A stretch of DNA of 64,000 nt from Saccharina japonica (taxonomy: Eukaryota; Sar; Phaeophyceae; Laminariales; Laminariaceae), in assembly GCA_008828725.1 (NCBI GenBank), contig MEHQ01000708.1, positions 246,825 through 310,824 on the forward strand, in the 5' to 3' direction. Positions 36,405 through 49,800 of this stretch are shown piece by piece. The notes under the pieces are model-generated. The model worked only from the letters and a program-made list of their open reading frames with translations. It searched no databases and was not told where the DNA came from. The translations under genes were made by a program, and so were the position numbers. The first letter of the stretch is position 1; each line of letters opens with the position of its first letter.

Positions 36405-36450
36405 ACCACCCGGCTGTGAGAGATCGAGGATTTCGTCGCGTCTCTTCCGC
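36405..36450. repeat. Family C fragment directly upstream of the large gene start
   Basis: GGCTGTGAGAGATCGAGGAT followed by TTCGTCGCGTCTC lies about 65-110 bases before ATG 36514, in the presumed 5' leader or promoter. Confidence 0.5.
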
Positions 36451-36513
36451 GAGTACATTATCAACAGAGTGGGCGAGAGCAGCACCATTCGTACACAGCC
36501 GTCATCCGCGATC

Positions 36514-37617
36514 ATGTCGAAATCGCCCGTCAACAACAAGCGCGGAAACATCACGCGGTCGTCTACATGGGCCATGGAAAACCTCGCCGGCAGCAGCAGC
36601 GACAAGCTTCGGCTGGGCATCCCGGACACGATATTGTTCAAGGACGGCGCGCCGCAAGCCTGGCTGTTCACCTCGAAAGCAGGGGACGTCCTCAACAAGA
36701 GGTCGCTGAGAAAGTCCAGCATCAAGGAGAGGTTCACGCGCCTGTTCGCCACGAACCCCAACAACCCCCAGCAGCGCCTGGCGACGGTCCGGTTCATGGA
36801 CGGCACGGTGCGAAACGTCGGCAGGGACTCGTTCAAGGAGATGATGGCCAAGTTCCCGGCGACGGAGCCGGGGATCGTGTCTCTCCAGTGCTACATGCAG
36901 GGCAAGGGGGCGGCGGGGACCGTTTACCGCAACTCTTACCGGATCGCCAACGACAAGGGTCTGGTGGTGACCGGAACGCGCTCGTTCACGACCCTCAGCC
37001 CGGACCAGGCGACGGCGCCCTTGAGCTCGTGGACCGAGCGCGAGATCAAGCTCGAGCGGTGCAAAGCTTCCAACATCAACACGGCGCTGGACGCGGTGAC
37101 GCTGAGCGTCGTGCGCTACCTCGAGGGCGACCAGGACAGGCCCACGCGCATCCTGCACGCGCAGTGCGACTACATCGTGGACGCCGCCGGTCAGATCTGG
37201 CTCACGTGGATCGGAGAGACAATGGTCGCCGTGGACGAGGCCGCGCAGGATCTCCGGCTCGCTCACGTCGCCCTCGAAGGACCGCGCGGTCGCGCCGATT
37301 TTCTGGGACAACAGACCTCGTTGGCCATGCAGAGAGACTTCGGGGGCCCGCCGGCGCCGACGAAAAAGACGCGCCGTCGAGGCGACTCGGCAGCCACGCT
37401 CGGAGAAGGAGGCAGCGGGGGGGCTGATATTGGCGAGGTTGTTGACCGGGCGGCGGAAGTGATAGAGCTCCCACGCGAGGCGGTCGGCATGGGAGGCTCA
37501 GGGGGTATAGCGAACGCGCTTTTCCGAGCAGAGGCGAACAAAAGAACGCAGCAGTCCGCCGCGCTTGGTCGTTCTGCCTCTTGCCCGACAGCAGTCGCCC
37601 GGCATCAACAACATCAT

Positions 37618-37650
<33 letters not shown>

Positions 37651-37815
37651 GGTAGGGCGGCGGCAGAGGGGACAACGCTGTCTACGATGACCGTTGGGGT
37701 GAGGACTGGGGAGGCGTGGGAGGTCGGGGGCAACGGTGGCAGGGCGGCCGGAGACACCAGTCGATACCCCAGCTCGTTCGTGTGCGCCGGGGACTACTGC
37801 GCAGTCCGAGTACTG
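36514..37815 (+). CDS. Large gene exon 1: start codon and conserved N-terminal region
   Basis: 434 codons starting MSKSPVNNKRGN and ending in phase 0 before donor GTAAGG. The first 290 residues are compact and GC-rich, with little low complexity. They include a CDYIVDAAGQIWLTWIG stretch at about 218-234, a strand-rich pattern that looks like a folded domain I cannot name. From residue 300 the composition changes to Gly, Ala and Arg, with a CAG-encoded polyQ run near 37603-37650. The exon closes with VCAGDYCAVRVL, a CX4C pair (Cys424, Cys429). Open frames on the other strand here (for example 36502-37311) are GC-driven shadows. Confidence 0.88.
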
Positions 37816-40800
37816 GTAAGGACCGAAGAAGAAAATGGCACCGCCCAATTCGCCCGCGTTGTTTTGGATTTTGGGTTGTCACAGCAAATGATATGAGTAC
37901 TCGTACGTATATGTACTTGCACGTAGCGTTCCGAGTGTATGGCGCATGGGTACTCGGACTACGAGAGACCTACGCGTATGGCCAAATATTGTTGGTAGAA
38001 ATAGGTAATACATTTATTAATAGTTTTTTTAGTGTACCGTAGGTCCCCTATTTGCTATGGCCCCCCGTCACAGTACTGCACTGCTGTACGTACAGAAACC
38101 TCAAGCTGACTCTAATTGCAAGTGTTTTGCCCCCACAGTAGTACAGTAGTGAGAGTGAGGTCCTAAACGCCTAAACGGGGTTAACGCGCATATCGTCATA
38201 TCACTCTGGACGGAATTTTGTAAAGGACCGTTTGGTATTCACGTTTATTTATATCCAAACGGCCTTTCCTTGTATTTTCGCCCAAAGGGTGTATGTAGAT
38301 AAGCTGTCAACGGACAGATATACCATTGCCCGGGCGGTAAGGCCGCTGCTGCTGTGGAAGAGAGAAACAATTGGAATAAAGATTATGCAGATCGTGGAGA
38401 AAACGACTACTACACAGTACTCGTACAACAGTACTTATATACGAGCACCCAAAGGCACTGACATCCTCTGACAGCGTTGGTCGAACTCTGCCTGCCTCCA
38501 GAACCTCATTGTGGGAGGGAGGGATGACACATGGGTTACCTCGCACCTATATGGTACAACGCGCTGGTGCCTGGTACGGAAGAAAGCTAAAACCCTCTAC
38601 AAAGCGTTTTCACTCGTATGTTTTGTGACCGCTGCCACCGCTGACTTGCTGTTGTCATGATGCAAAACATGTACCAGAGTACTGTACGTAGTACGCAGTT
38701 GTCTGGATGTTTCTTTTGTAAACCAAGCTTGGCCGGGAATGTAAACCCGCGTGGTGTCATCATCACAGTCTAAACGGCGATAAAATTATCGGCCAGAGTG
38801 GTACCAGGTGCCTGGTATACAGTACGTACGTAATCCTTGCGGGACCCAGAGAGAGCGACCTAACACGCAATAACAAGATTGATAAACTGTGAAACGCAAT
38901 GATTGCTGCGCGCCCTTATATCTACCAGGACCCTCGAGAGGATTCGGATGACCCGCGCAAGCAACGGGACCCGCGAGGATCGCTGCTCGACCCGGAAGTC
39001 TCCAGCCAAAACTTTTTCACAGAGGTGCGTACATATATACGTACATTTTCTTTTCTTTTTTTCCCATCCCATTTACTATCTTCGCCCTTCCTTTCTCTCT
39101 CCTTCCCACTGTAGTCGTAACTCAGATCCGGGGTCACAATGTAGGCTCCTCTCCCTCCTCGCCCACTACGTACGGTTCTTGCCTTGCATTTTTATCGCGA
39201 GAAGACTTCAGCTTTTTCTTCCCTCGTCGACTCGCATCGAATTGTGGTATAGCAGATTATCGAAGTCGACTAGTAACACATTAGTTTACGCAAGGAAGGT
39301 GGAACCACCCTTTCGACCGCACGCCCCGCTCCCGGTGCCTCGTAAACCCTACGCCACCAGACATATATACACACCGACAGCGACTTTTGTTACGACTACT
39401 CCGCAAATCACGTTCGGTTTAGCTTGGGGTCCGCACCATTTTACGCGCCGCGCACCCCTGAGATCAGGCGTGCCACACTGTCCCAAATTATAAGCAACTT
39501 TTGGATTCAATATTATTATTAAAACGGTCCTTATATTACAAACGGTTCTTCTACATATGTAGGGACAGAGTGGAAATATATGGTGAGTTCTTCAGTGAGC
39601 GCCAAAAATGGGGGGGGGAGGGAGTTGGAGCGGGCGCCGGGGGGGGGAAGAGGAGAGGTACGTTGCGCATCGGAGCTTCGTGCTCCTCGACAAACAGTTT
39701 TAGGACTCTCATGCCACAGCAGTATATATATAGGGATTGCACTGTTTTGGCTCTAATTTTTTTATGACTGGTTAAGCTCGTCAAGTGAAAAACTACCGGG
39801 CAGAATGATAATCTTGCTCGCATATTTCTTTTGTTTTACTAGGGACTATGTATAGCTCCTACAAAAATGTTGGTCGGGTTTGCGCGAACAAAACGCCTTC
39901 GAAGTCATGTTCCGCGCGAGACAATGAGCTTCTCGCCATGTGAGGAGCTCATAAAACAATAAGGTGCCACCCCTATAAGGCGTTGCTCGCAAACAACCTC
40001 TTGGGTAAGCAGCGGTCTTATTATATGTATATACCATCTCGGCCTCGGCCCCGCTTGCAACTGAAATAATCAGATAAAAAATCACTGATGATGTAGAAGG
40101 CAAAAAGAGGCTTTTTGTTTTTGGGGGGGGGGAGCTTTCAGAATCCCCCGCTTTTTTAGGTAGACTGCACTATAAAAACAATATTGAGTTGAGCGAGTTC
40201 TCGGGAGACGTATCGTACGTACTCGTAGGCTGCGGCTGCTTAGGACATTCGCCGCACGTGTGATGGTCTCGTCGGGGCCTCGTTTTCGTTTTTTCGGAAG
40301 AAAAGGGTACCAAGGTACGAGCCACTGTGGTAAAAGAAACGTGCATGCAGTATGCGGCCATGCTGTCGTACAGCGGAAAATCGCGCCTTGAGCTTGAAAT
40401 CTTGCTATCAGGGTGTATTTTAGTCAGGGTATGTAGGTATGTAGTTTCGCGGGGGGGGTAGGGTATTGGAGCCCAAATATCAAGAGTACTCTCTACATAC
40501 CCGTGGGCATACTATCCAAAATATCACATTGCGTAATATGGAGACAGGTATACCGTATGTGGTATTGGGGTGGGAGGGGGCGTACTCTTTTTGTTGTTTG
40601 CCTTAAGCCCTTTGACCGTTGACCATGCATCCCTGGTGGGGGGGAGGGGGCGTACTCCTTTGTTGCGTGCCTTGGGACTTGGGACGATTGACCTTTGACC
40701 TCGCATGCCTTTCGAGACAGAGCACCGTTCCTACTCCTGATAGAGACACCTCCAACATTTGGGGCGCTCATTACCCTTTTTTCCCATATATTATCATTAC

Positions 40801-43800
40801 ATATGACCGATGTATGGAATATTGAGGGGCGGTATTCCAAGCAACACAAATGTACCTACCCGTGTAGGTAGGTCACACCCTCGGGTAGGTGATTAATCGG
40901 GTGCCCCAACGTACATTGTATAACCCTGCCAAATACACCCTTCAAGTTCTTCCCTCGACCCGAATAGACGCGTGCTGCTGCGGTAGAGGTGCTGGCTGTA
41001 CATTTTTTTTTCAGCTGAAACGATTTCAAGAACGACGGACGGGGGGGCTACTTATTATACCCCCCAAATCGTCGCAAAAAATAATTATTGTGTTGCATTT
41101 TGTTTCGTTTGTATACTCAGGCCATGGGGTTGATGTTGACCACGAGATTGCTCATCGGGTACGAGTACGCAGCGCTTTTATTTTCCTCCAAAGGCAGGTG
41201 GCTTACTATTGACTTACTATTAGTGTAGAGCTCCTCAAGTGAGGAGCCTCGGACACAAATGGTGCATCTCTAATTAACCAGTAGCATGCGGTCTATACCC
41301 TCAGTAGTGGCGACGCCCCCCCCCCCCCCCCCTCGTCCTCGCCTCCCAAACCCCTTAAAAGGTGGCCTCTAGGCTATTCAGCGGGCAAGAACTGTCGGCC
41401 CTGAGGAGGGACGCGAACTTCCGCCGCCAGGTAGAAGACGGTCTAGTCACCAAAGTGGAGCCTTCCTCGGCAACGAGGGCAGACGGCGGGGGCGGCGTGG
41501 GGGCGCACGGGGGCGGGGGCGGGGGCGGGGGCGGGAGCGGCGGGAAGCAAGAGAGCTCGGCCTCGGGACCTGCGGGAGCGGAGCAAGGGGTCGGTACGAG
41601 CCGACCTAAGCGCGACCCGATGGCGGGGGGGCTGAGAGACAGGGACCCTCGAAACTGGTCAGAAGTTTCGCTGAAGAGCGTAAGCCTAGCGAGGAAGGAA
41701 AGAGACCGCCGAAGGCGCAGCTCTATAGAAGAAGCGACATTCGGGCTGGCCGGGTCAGGCCCGGGGGTGCTTAAGCCAAACCGAAGTACGTCGGACATAC
41801 CGCGACAGGACGGGGGCAAGAATGGTGGTGGTGGTGGTAGTGGTGGTGGTGGTGGCGGCGAAAGTGGCGGGGGCGGGAGAAACTCGGGAGTGAGCCGTAT
41901 GCTGCAGGAGACGGAAGCTAGCACCATGAGGACGCACGCCCGGAAGAGGGAGGACGAGGTTGTCGCGGGCGGCGCGCAGAACTTCTACAAGCCTGTTCGC
42001 GTTTGCGAGCCTTGTTTCAGGGTAAGTGCTTTCTCTCTCTCCCTCTCTCTCTCTGCCTCTGTCTCTCTGTCTCTCGTTTATCTCTTCGGCGAAGCGTCTC
42101 CCGTGTGTTGTTGTCCGAATTTCATTCCTTGTTAGGTGCAGTCGGTTTGAGCGCCCCAAGTCCCTCAGTTTCCTGCGCGGCAGCATTAAGCCTACCGTAC
42201 GTACGTACGAGCAGTAGTGTTCCGGGCAGCTGGTAAGCTGTCCATGGGCGCATACGCCGAAAAGCGTATCGCCCGTGCGTTTTTTTTTTCCAACTCCTAC
42301 GTAGGAAGCTTCTGAGCCTCAAACCAATACAAATGACCAACCATTGCAATTGATACGCTACAGCATCCAAACCTCCTCTTCGGGGAGCCGATGTGTGCTT
42401 TTCAAAAATAGTATTCGTACGTAGCCCCCCCATGGGGTGACGATTCGGGCGTCGCTTAATTTTTTTTTTCCTTCTTCTCAAAACCGGCTGTCGGGGGCGA
42501 GGTCAAAAGAGCGCCCCTAAATATATTGTTATCCCCTTTCGCAAAATTAATGAATTACATGTTCTCCCCCCTTTTGCTGTATATAACCAACTTTTGAAGC
42601 TCGTAATAGCGCCTCCACAACAAGGATTATTTTGTTTACGCCCACAATGGGGCTCAACTGAGGAGAGGAGCTACCTTAATATAATATGCGTAGAGAGAGA
42701 GGAGTTTTCAGATAAAAAAATGAAGTGCAACATACGTATATATGTATATATATCATGCCCCTATCATACCGCCGCCGCAGCGCGTGTCTTTTAGGCCTGG
42801 CCCGCGTTAAGCGGTGCAATCGCCGAGTACCACGGCATGCCGCCCCACCCACCCACCCACCCACCCACCCACCTCCCACATAATTCCTCGCTTGTGTATG
42901 TTGTGTATGTACCCTCGTCGCCCGCTATATCGTGTCTCTCTTTTTTTGTTGTTGTCGAAATTAACGAATGAATGAGTGTCTTTTGAAATAGTATGACTGA
43001 ATTAAAACGTGCCCCTCCAAGGTGAAAGCTAAATCAGTATACGAACGTATACCACAAAACGACAACACAGGTGTATGCTCTCCTGGACATGGCACGCGAG
43101 ACCATCACCCGGGAGGAAGCGCTCGCAGCGGGAGCAGCCGCTGTGTGCGATCGGTCGGACAGCCTTAACGCTTCCAGGTGGGGGGAGGGGGGGGGGCTAC
43201 GTTTTGTTTCGCAAAACAAAAACACACACACACACACTTCGCGGACAGATCACTATCTAGTCTAGATCGTCTATTATTACGGGAGGGGGTACATAGTAAA
43301 CACTAGTAAATAGGACCAAATATTATTGGTAAAAATAGGTAAATGTATAGGTTTTTGGGTGTACCGTAGGTTCTATTTACTAGTGTTTACTATGGTCCTT
43401 GCCCGTAATAGATCTTACATGAACTGTCGTTGCGATATGTTGTGCACATTTTCTGTACAGCAGTACAGATCCAACAACCCAGGGAGCATGTGCTATATAG
43501 ATCGTGCATCATAGATTATGCGGCTCCCACCCACCCGGCAACATGAGCTGCAGCTGCTGCTGCTGCTGTAGATCATACTGTACAGATCAGGGACATGTCT
43601 GCCCTCAGGCCCATCATGAACACCACGCAGGAGTGAGCCGTACCTTTCTGTCACGCTCCACCCTCACATGTATACGGGCAGTATCTTATCATCAAAGCCC
43701 GGGTCGTATCGTTATCATCATCGACTGCTCCCAGGAGGGAGACAGCTTCGAGGCATCCATCATCTCAGATCATAATGCCTCGCCACACCATACAAAACCC

Positions 43801-46800
43801 TATCTCCGTAGACCAGATCATGAAGTAGGGCTGTTTTGTTTTTGTATCTGCCCGACGGGCGCAAAAGAGACAGCGCGGATCGACGAAAAGTTATCGGATA
43901 GGAGATATCTGCATCGAGAGGGGACATTCTGCGCCGATAGGCAGATTTATTCCTTGCGCTCGAAACTACGAAAGCGCAGACGTGACGGAGGAAACGGTCC
44001 TGCACTAAAAAAGAGACCTACGAGACACATACAACGCAATCCTTTTTTGCCCCGTCCCACATCACCTCATAGTCTTACGTGTGTTTTGTGAAAGAGACAG
44101 CACGGACAGACGGACCAATTTTCAAAACAGGAAACATGTCACCTTACGTAGTCTACCAATGTTTGTGAATAGACAGAGCGCGGGCAGACAGACGAACCAT
44201 TGTTAAATAGGGAAAACAGTTTGCATCAAGAGAGGGTTTGATCTCTTTCCCTTCTGCTCGAAAATACGAAAATACTATATGAACGCATGAACCAGCCTTT
44301 TACAAAGTACCACTCTGGGCGGGAATATAAGGACCATTTGTACATCAATATGAATACCAATCGGTCCTTATATTCATAACCCAGAGTGGTAAAAGAGAGG
44401 TGTACGTACGATACACCGCACACCTTTTCCCCCCCCCCCCCCCAACCCCCCCCCCACCTTAGCCTATCACCACCCGCTTCGTCGCTTAGGCCGCTCCTCC
44501 CCCCGCTGTCACCGCTCTAGAGAAGGGCGACACAGCAACCGGCCCGGGCACGACAGAAACAGCTCAGCAAGGAGATCGGCCGACGACGGCGACGATCTAG
44601 AAGAGAGCGCCCCAGCGACCCTGAGCCCGGGCGAGACGCAAGACCGTCGTGGTAACGCCACTGCCACCGCCGCCGCCGCGCGAGCGGCAGCAGCAGCAGC
44701 AACAGCGGGGACGCTTTCAGCCTCACCCCGCCCTAGGACCCAAGGCGACGACGTTCACACAAGGGAGAGCCGAAAACGACCACTGCCTGGTAGTAGAGCC
44801 GAGCTACGGAGCGAGGGAGGAAGCCGACAGCACCAACAACAACAACAACGACGACGACAACAACAAGGGTTGGAAGCGGGCGATGTTCGAGGGGGGGGTG
44901 ACGGGAGGGCGGCTGTTACTTGGAGAGGGCGGCTGCAAGGGGAAGACCGCGGAAAGGGCGGGGGGGGGTACGAGAAGGGGCCCGGTCTGCTGTCGTCCGG
45001 GAAGAAGTTCGAGGACTTGGATAATTACCTTAGGGGTTGCGCGGCAGTGGCGGGAGCAAAGCGGGAGAAGCGGAAGAGAGGGCGGAGGTTAGACGGAAGC
45101 AGCTTGAGCGGGGGCAGCGGAGGAGGAGGAGGAGGAGGAGGAGGGAACTCGGTGGAGACGGGCGGGAGCTCGTTGTCGTTAGCCGAAGAATACGAGGTGT
45201 GAAAAACCTGGGGGTAGAAGCGAACGGATGGAGGGGAAGAAGGGGGTGTGCGTTCTAGAGGAAGGAGAAGTGCAAGGGTTCAGAAACATGGTGGTTGCGT
45301 TTTTGACATAACATCAATCGGAAAGGTCTCAATGGTTGTACGCTTCGGTTGTAAAATGTCAAACTGAAAAAACCCTACCATGCGTACCGCCGAGCTCAAA
45401 ACATGTATATCGGTGTTGAGCTTCCGTGTCTCTGTTTCTCCTGGCGTCAACAAATACTCGGTGAAGACCTCGATATCACCGTCTCTCTGCCCTCCTCAAG
45501 GCTCCACCAGCCCCCACGCCAGCATCTTCTTCCTCAACATAGCAATCGAACCGCTTCCTTCCCTAGTATGTGCAGCTGGAAGCCCAGTACGAGCTGCTAC
45601 GGCCCGTGTTCACTCTACGTACGGGGCGCTCTGCCTTGCTCCTCTCTTTCGCGTCTCCCCTCCCCAGAAAACAAAAGGCCGTGCACCCAATCAAACTCGC
45701 GCTTTTTTGTTTTTGCGTGCTTGCTTGCTTCCGCAACTTTCTTCCATCTCGGCGACGTGCCCATCGCTCGTTCCTAGGAAGAGCGGGAGCAAGGCAAGGG
45801 GGGCGGGGAGGGGTTGTTTCACGCGCGGGTTCTCCTTGGAGAGGCAGACGCCGATTCTGCGAAGAGGGTGAAGGAGATACTCGACAGCGCGGGGTACATG
45901 GTGACAGTGGAGGGGGACGGGAAAAAGGTACCAGCATGTTACACGTTTTGTACGTTCGTAGTAGGTGCCGATTTCTCTTCCGCTGGTCGTTATTCCTTTC
46001 GGGGTTTTGGACTGTGTACTGGTAGGTAGGTACGAGCACGAGTATGTAGCAGCGAAGTGAATTATACCGTGTTAAGTCCATAGGCGTGAATGCCTTCGTA
46101 TGTCGTGTCTCTCTTGTAACAAAAATTGAATGGGATAAAATATATGTTGTTTTTGTTTCCGCGGGTTTCTGTTTTCGGGAATGTTATGAGTGATCAACGT
46201 TGAAGCTCATGCTGCACATTGTCGGATGGCAAAGGTGGCAATAATAAATATATGTTGTACCGTATGTTGTGTATACTATTTAACTTTTATATGTTACATA
46301 TATTCAGGGGGTACACCACGAACCTGTGCGTAGCACTAACTAACTGTTGCTTGTTATATAGCACCGCTAGTATCGGCACCACCACTGACTATATTGCGAC
46401 ACTGGCACTTTTATTTTATGCTATACGTACAACATCAAACTACGCCACCCTTAAAGAAATGCCGCTATACTCTTCAACACCAACGTAACCCACCCCCCCC
46501 CCAACAAAACGCCGCTGTATTATACAACAACCGACGCGTGCTACGATAGAGGTATAAGGTATACCTTTTTTTGGCTGAAACTTTTTCTGAATGATGGGGG
46601 GCTCCTTAACCCATTCAGAACTGAAACAGTTATCCCACACTATTTCCAAGTAGTTTGTCCCCAAAGACGTGGGACCAGTTCTTAAGGGGTTAACCCAAAA
46701 TCGTCTGAATTTCGTTCTTGTTATGCAGAATTGTATCATTTTTTACACTCTGGTCGTGAGATTGATCATTGGGCAGCACTTTTTTTTTCCTCCAACATTA

Positions 46801-49800
46801 TTAGTGTTTGGGTGTTGTATACGTAGAGCTCCTCAAGTGACAACCCTAACCCTCAGAAAAATCACAGTGCCCCTCTGCCGTAGCATGCGTCAACCAACCT
46901 ATATATATGTACAAAACGTCAACAGGTGTTGGAGGCGTTGATCGACGGAGACGGAGAATGGGACGCGCTCCTGACGGAGCGAGACTTGCCCGTGATGGAC
47001 GGCTTCGGGATAGCCTCTTCGCTGAGGGACTTCGAGAGGGCGCGGAGAAACCGCGCCTCCACCGTGCGCGCGGCGGCCGTAGAAGAACACGGAAAGATGA
47101 CTGCCACCGCCGCTGCAACGCGCGGCCACGGCATAGAGCGAGATGCTCTGGGTGAGACAAGATGTTTTGTGTGTGCGTTTTTTTGCTTTCGGCGAGGGAC
47201 GGTGGCTGTCGGGGTGGCGGGGTGGCAGGGTGGGACCGAGGGCGGGACCGAGGGTGGGACCGAGGTGTTATTAGTTAGTTGGCGAACCGTTAGTGGGCCC
47301 GTTTAGTTTGGCTCTGTGTGACACTACTTTCAGTTTTTCTAACTTCGTGTGACGGGAGCATCCTATATACGTACGCGCCGGCACTACGCGTACCTATCCT
47401 CTCGACTTTTGTTTTGTTTTGTTTTTTTCACTTTTTTTTTGTCGAGATACAGATTGTAGTGATGCTAGGTATAAGAGGACAGGGTATCCCTAGCCAGGTC
47501 AGCCTATGGAACGGGTACTCGTTGGTACTCACGTGTGTTGTTTGCGTAGAGATAGAAGAAGAGCAGGTTTATTCCGTTTTCGCGTGATGAACGACTGAGA
47601 AGGCAGGTGAGATGGCTAAAAGCCATCGGGAACCATCCCTGGTTCCCACCTAAGATACCGCCTTCCAAGTACTACCAATACGATTCTTATACCTGATACC
47701 AGGTATTTACCAAAATAAGCCGAAGGGCCTCTTTTTTCCTTCGTGCTGGGGCGGTGAATTCGGCGTCGCGTTACATACTGTCAAAATGCATTGAACAAAA
47801 ATTGTTTTAGCAAATGCGCAATTTTCCTATTAATAATACTAACAATAATAAACTTGGCGTCGTATTTGGTCCTCTGCTCTCCATCCCGCAAAAAAAAAGC
47901 GCCGTCCTCGGTGCCCCCCGAGTCGGAGGTGCGACACCTACCGATAATCTGCCTCACCTCGAAGGCCTCTCCCGAAGACCTCCGCTCCTACATGGCCGCC
48001 GGCATGGACGGCTGCGTTTCCAAGCCCGCGGAGTCGGCACCTCTGCTGAACACGCTCCGCGCCGCCGTCCCGCTCCACCTGTCCCCGGCGTCCCCTGTCG
48101 ACGGGCGCCCTCTGGTTGCCGACGCCGGTCTCGCCAGCGGGGGTCGCGGCGGCGGCGGTGGCGGCGGCGGTGGCGGCGTGAAAGCTGTGCAGGGCAAGGG
48201 GCTCGGGGTGCTAAAAGGCTCGGCGGCGGCCGCTGCCGAGGGGATGGTGATAGCCGGGCGACAAGCGGATGATAGCGTGGAGGGAGCTTTGCAGGTATAT
48301 TTATATTTATATATATACGTACAGTATACGGTATTTGATTTACGACGCAGTGTTTTCGGAGGGAGTCTTTTTTTAAGAGTATTATATTATTTGGTCACTC
48401 ATTCATTTATTTATTTTCGCAGAGTTTTTGTACATGTGGAGAGGGTGGGTGGGTGGGTGGGTTTGCTTTGTCGAATTACTTTCACCTGCCTTTTATATGG
48501 AAAATCTGCCACGGCCGAAACGAAAAAATGCAAGAGAGTTGATTTATTTAGTCAGAATTGGAGCTATAGGTTAGGGTCGGGATCCCGTAGAGTATAAGGT
48601 GAAACCCAGTACCTGTTTTATGGGCAACCTGCGAAAGATATTTTAGCAGCGGTTTTCAGTAAGGAGACGTGTCTCGGTCAACGATGTCAGGAGACGGTAA
48701 GCCAAGGGAAAACAGGCATCGGTCAAGGGTGGGTGTGGATCCGAGTGTTCCGCACTAACACCTACTGATTGTAGTTTTGCGTCAGTCAAGGGAAACAAAT
48801 GGAAAATTGCCGTCAGTCAAGGGGTGAAAGAAAGTGCCTTCTCCTGACATCTTTGGTCTCGGCAGGACCTCGGGACAATACAAAACGCTCGTTGCCAACC
48901 TTCTAAAATCTACCTGGTACCTGGTACCAATTTGGACGAAAATATAGAAAACGCTTAGGTAGTGGTGTGAGTATCAAAATGTTGCTTATATTTCCGACCA
49001 GAATGGCAATGGACGAAAATATAGAGAACGCTTAGGTATTGATGTGAGTATTAAAACGTTGCTTATATTTCCGCCCAGAATGGATGGACGAAAATATAAA
49101 GAACGCTTAGATATTGATGTGAGTATTAAAACGTTTCTTATATTTCCGACCATAATGGTTACGGACGAAAATATAGAGAACGCTTAGGTATTGATGTGAG
49201 TATTACAACGTTGCCTATATTTCCGCCCAGAATGGTACCTGGAATGATTCACGAATGGGGGTTCGAACGCAACACACACCCTGCAACATAGTTGGGTGCA
49301 GACAGGGCAGCACAGGACGTGGCGAGGCAAAAAGGAGATGATGTTTGTAGGTATATAGGTGGTGGATTCAAGATTTCCATGCCTTTGTGGTATTGAGAGC
49401 GTGGCATCGTCACGACGAGAGAGCCCCGTAAAAACTTCGTCCCGGCCCCTCTCGTACTCTATGCTGCCCGCCCGTTTCACCACAGGCACGCTTGACCCCC
49501 ACGCAATGCTTTGGTTGTTGCATGACTGCGGTAGGAACGGTTACAGTGCAATTGCATCACAATATAACTCGATGTCCTCACACGGGCTACGCTACAACTC
49601 AGTCGTTTACGGCGTGTTTCGCCCTCGCTCTGTGCACCCCCCCCCCCGTTCTTTGTATGCCCCTACCCAAAACACCCACCACTCTGACCCGAAATATCAG
49701 CAACATTTTGATGAAATGTTACTGTACAAACGCTCCTTTCATTATGGGTCAGAACGGTACGTATGAGTGAGGAGTGAGGTGTACCAATAACATGACTGAC

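Larger units (their letters stand above)
37816..41361 (+). other. Intron 1 of the large gene
   Basis: 3.5 kb between GTAAGG and AAAG. It holds a truncated family A element, a family D hairpin, a SINE-like copy, a segment shared with the 2.08-kb unit (about 40620-40800) and no convincing extra exon. Confidence 0.7.
43178..44520 (+). other. Intron 3 of the large gene
   Basis: Holds family A copy 8 and family D at 44308-44392. A GATC-rich segment (43440-43720) resembles those at 32830-33060 and 51370-51480, and there are short GACAGACAGACG-type direct repeats near 44090-44190. No extra exon seen. Confidence 0.6.

Noticed and set aside
36072-36419. 115-codon open frame before the large gene
   Set aside because: Its frame differs from the one that continues the START phase and includes a C-terminal part derived from repeat sequence; no conserved features.
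36502-37311. 269-codon open frame on the minus strand
   Set aside because: It is the antisense shadow of exon 1, favoured by high GC at third positions; the plus-strand frame has the splice logic and domain continuity.
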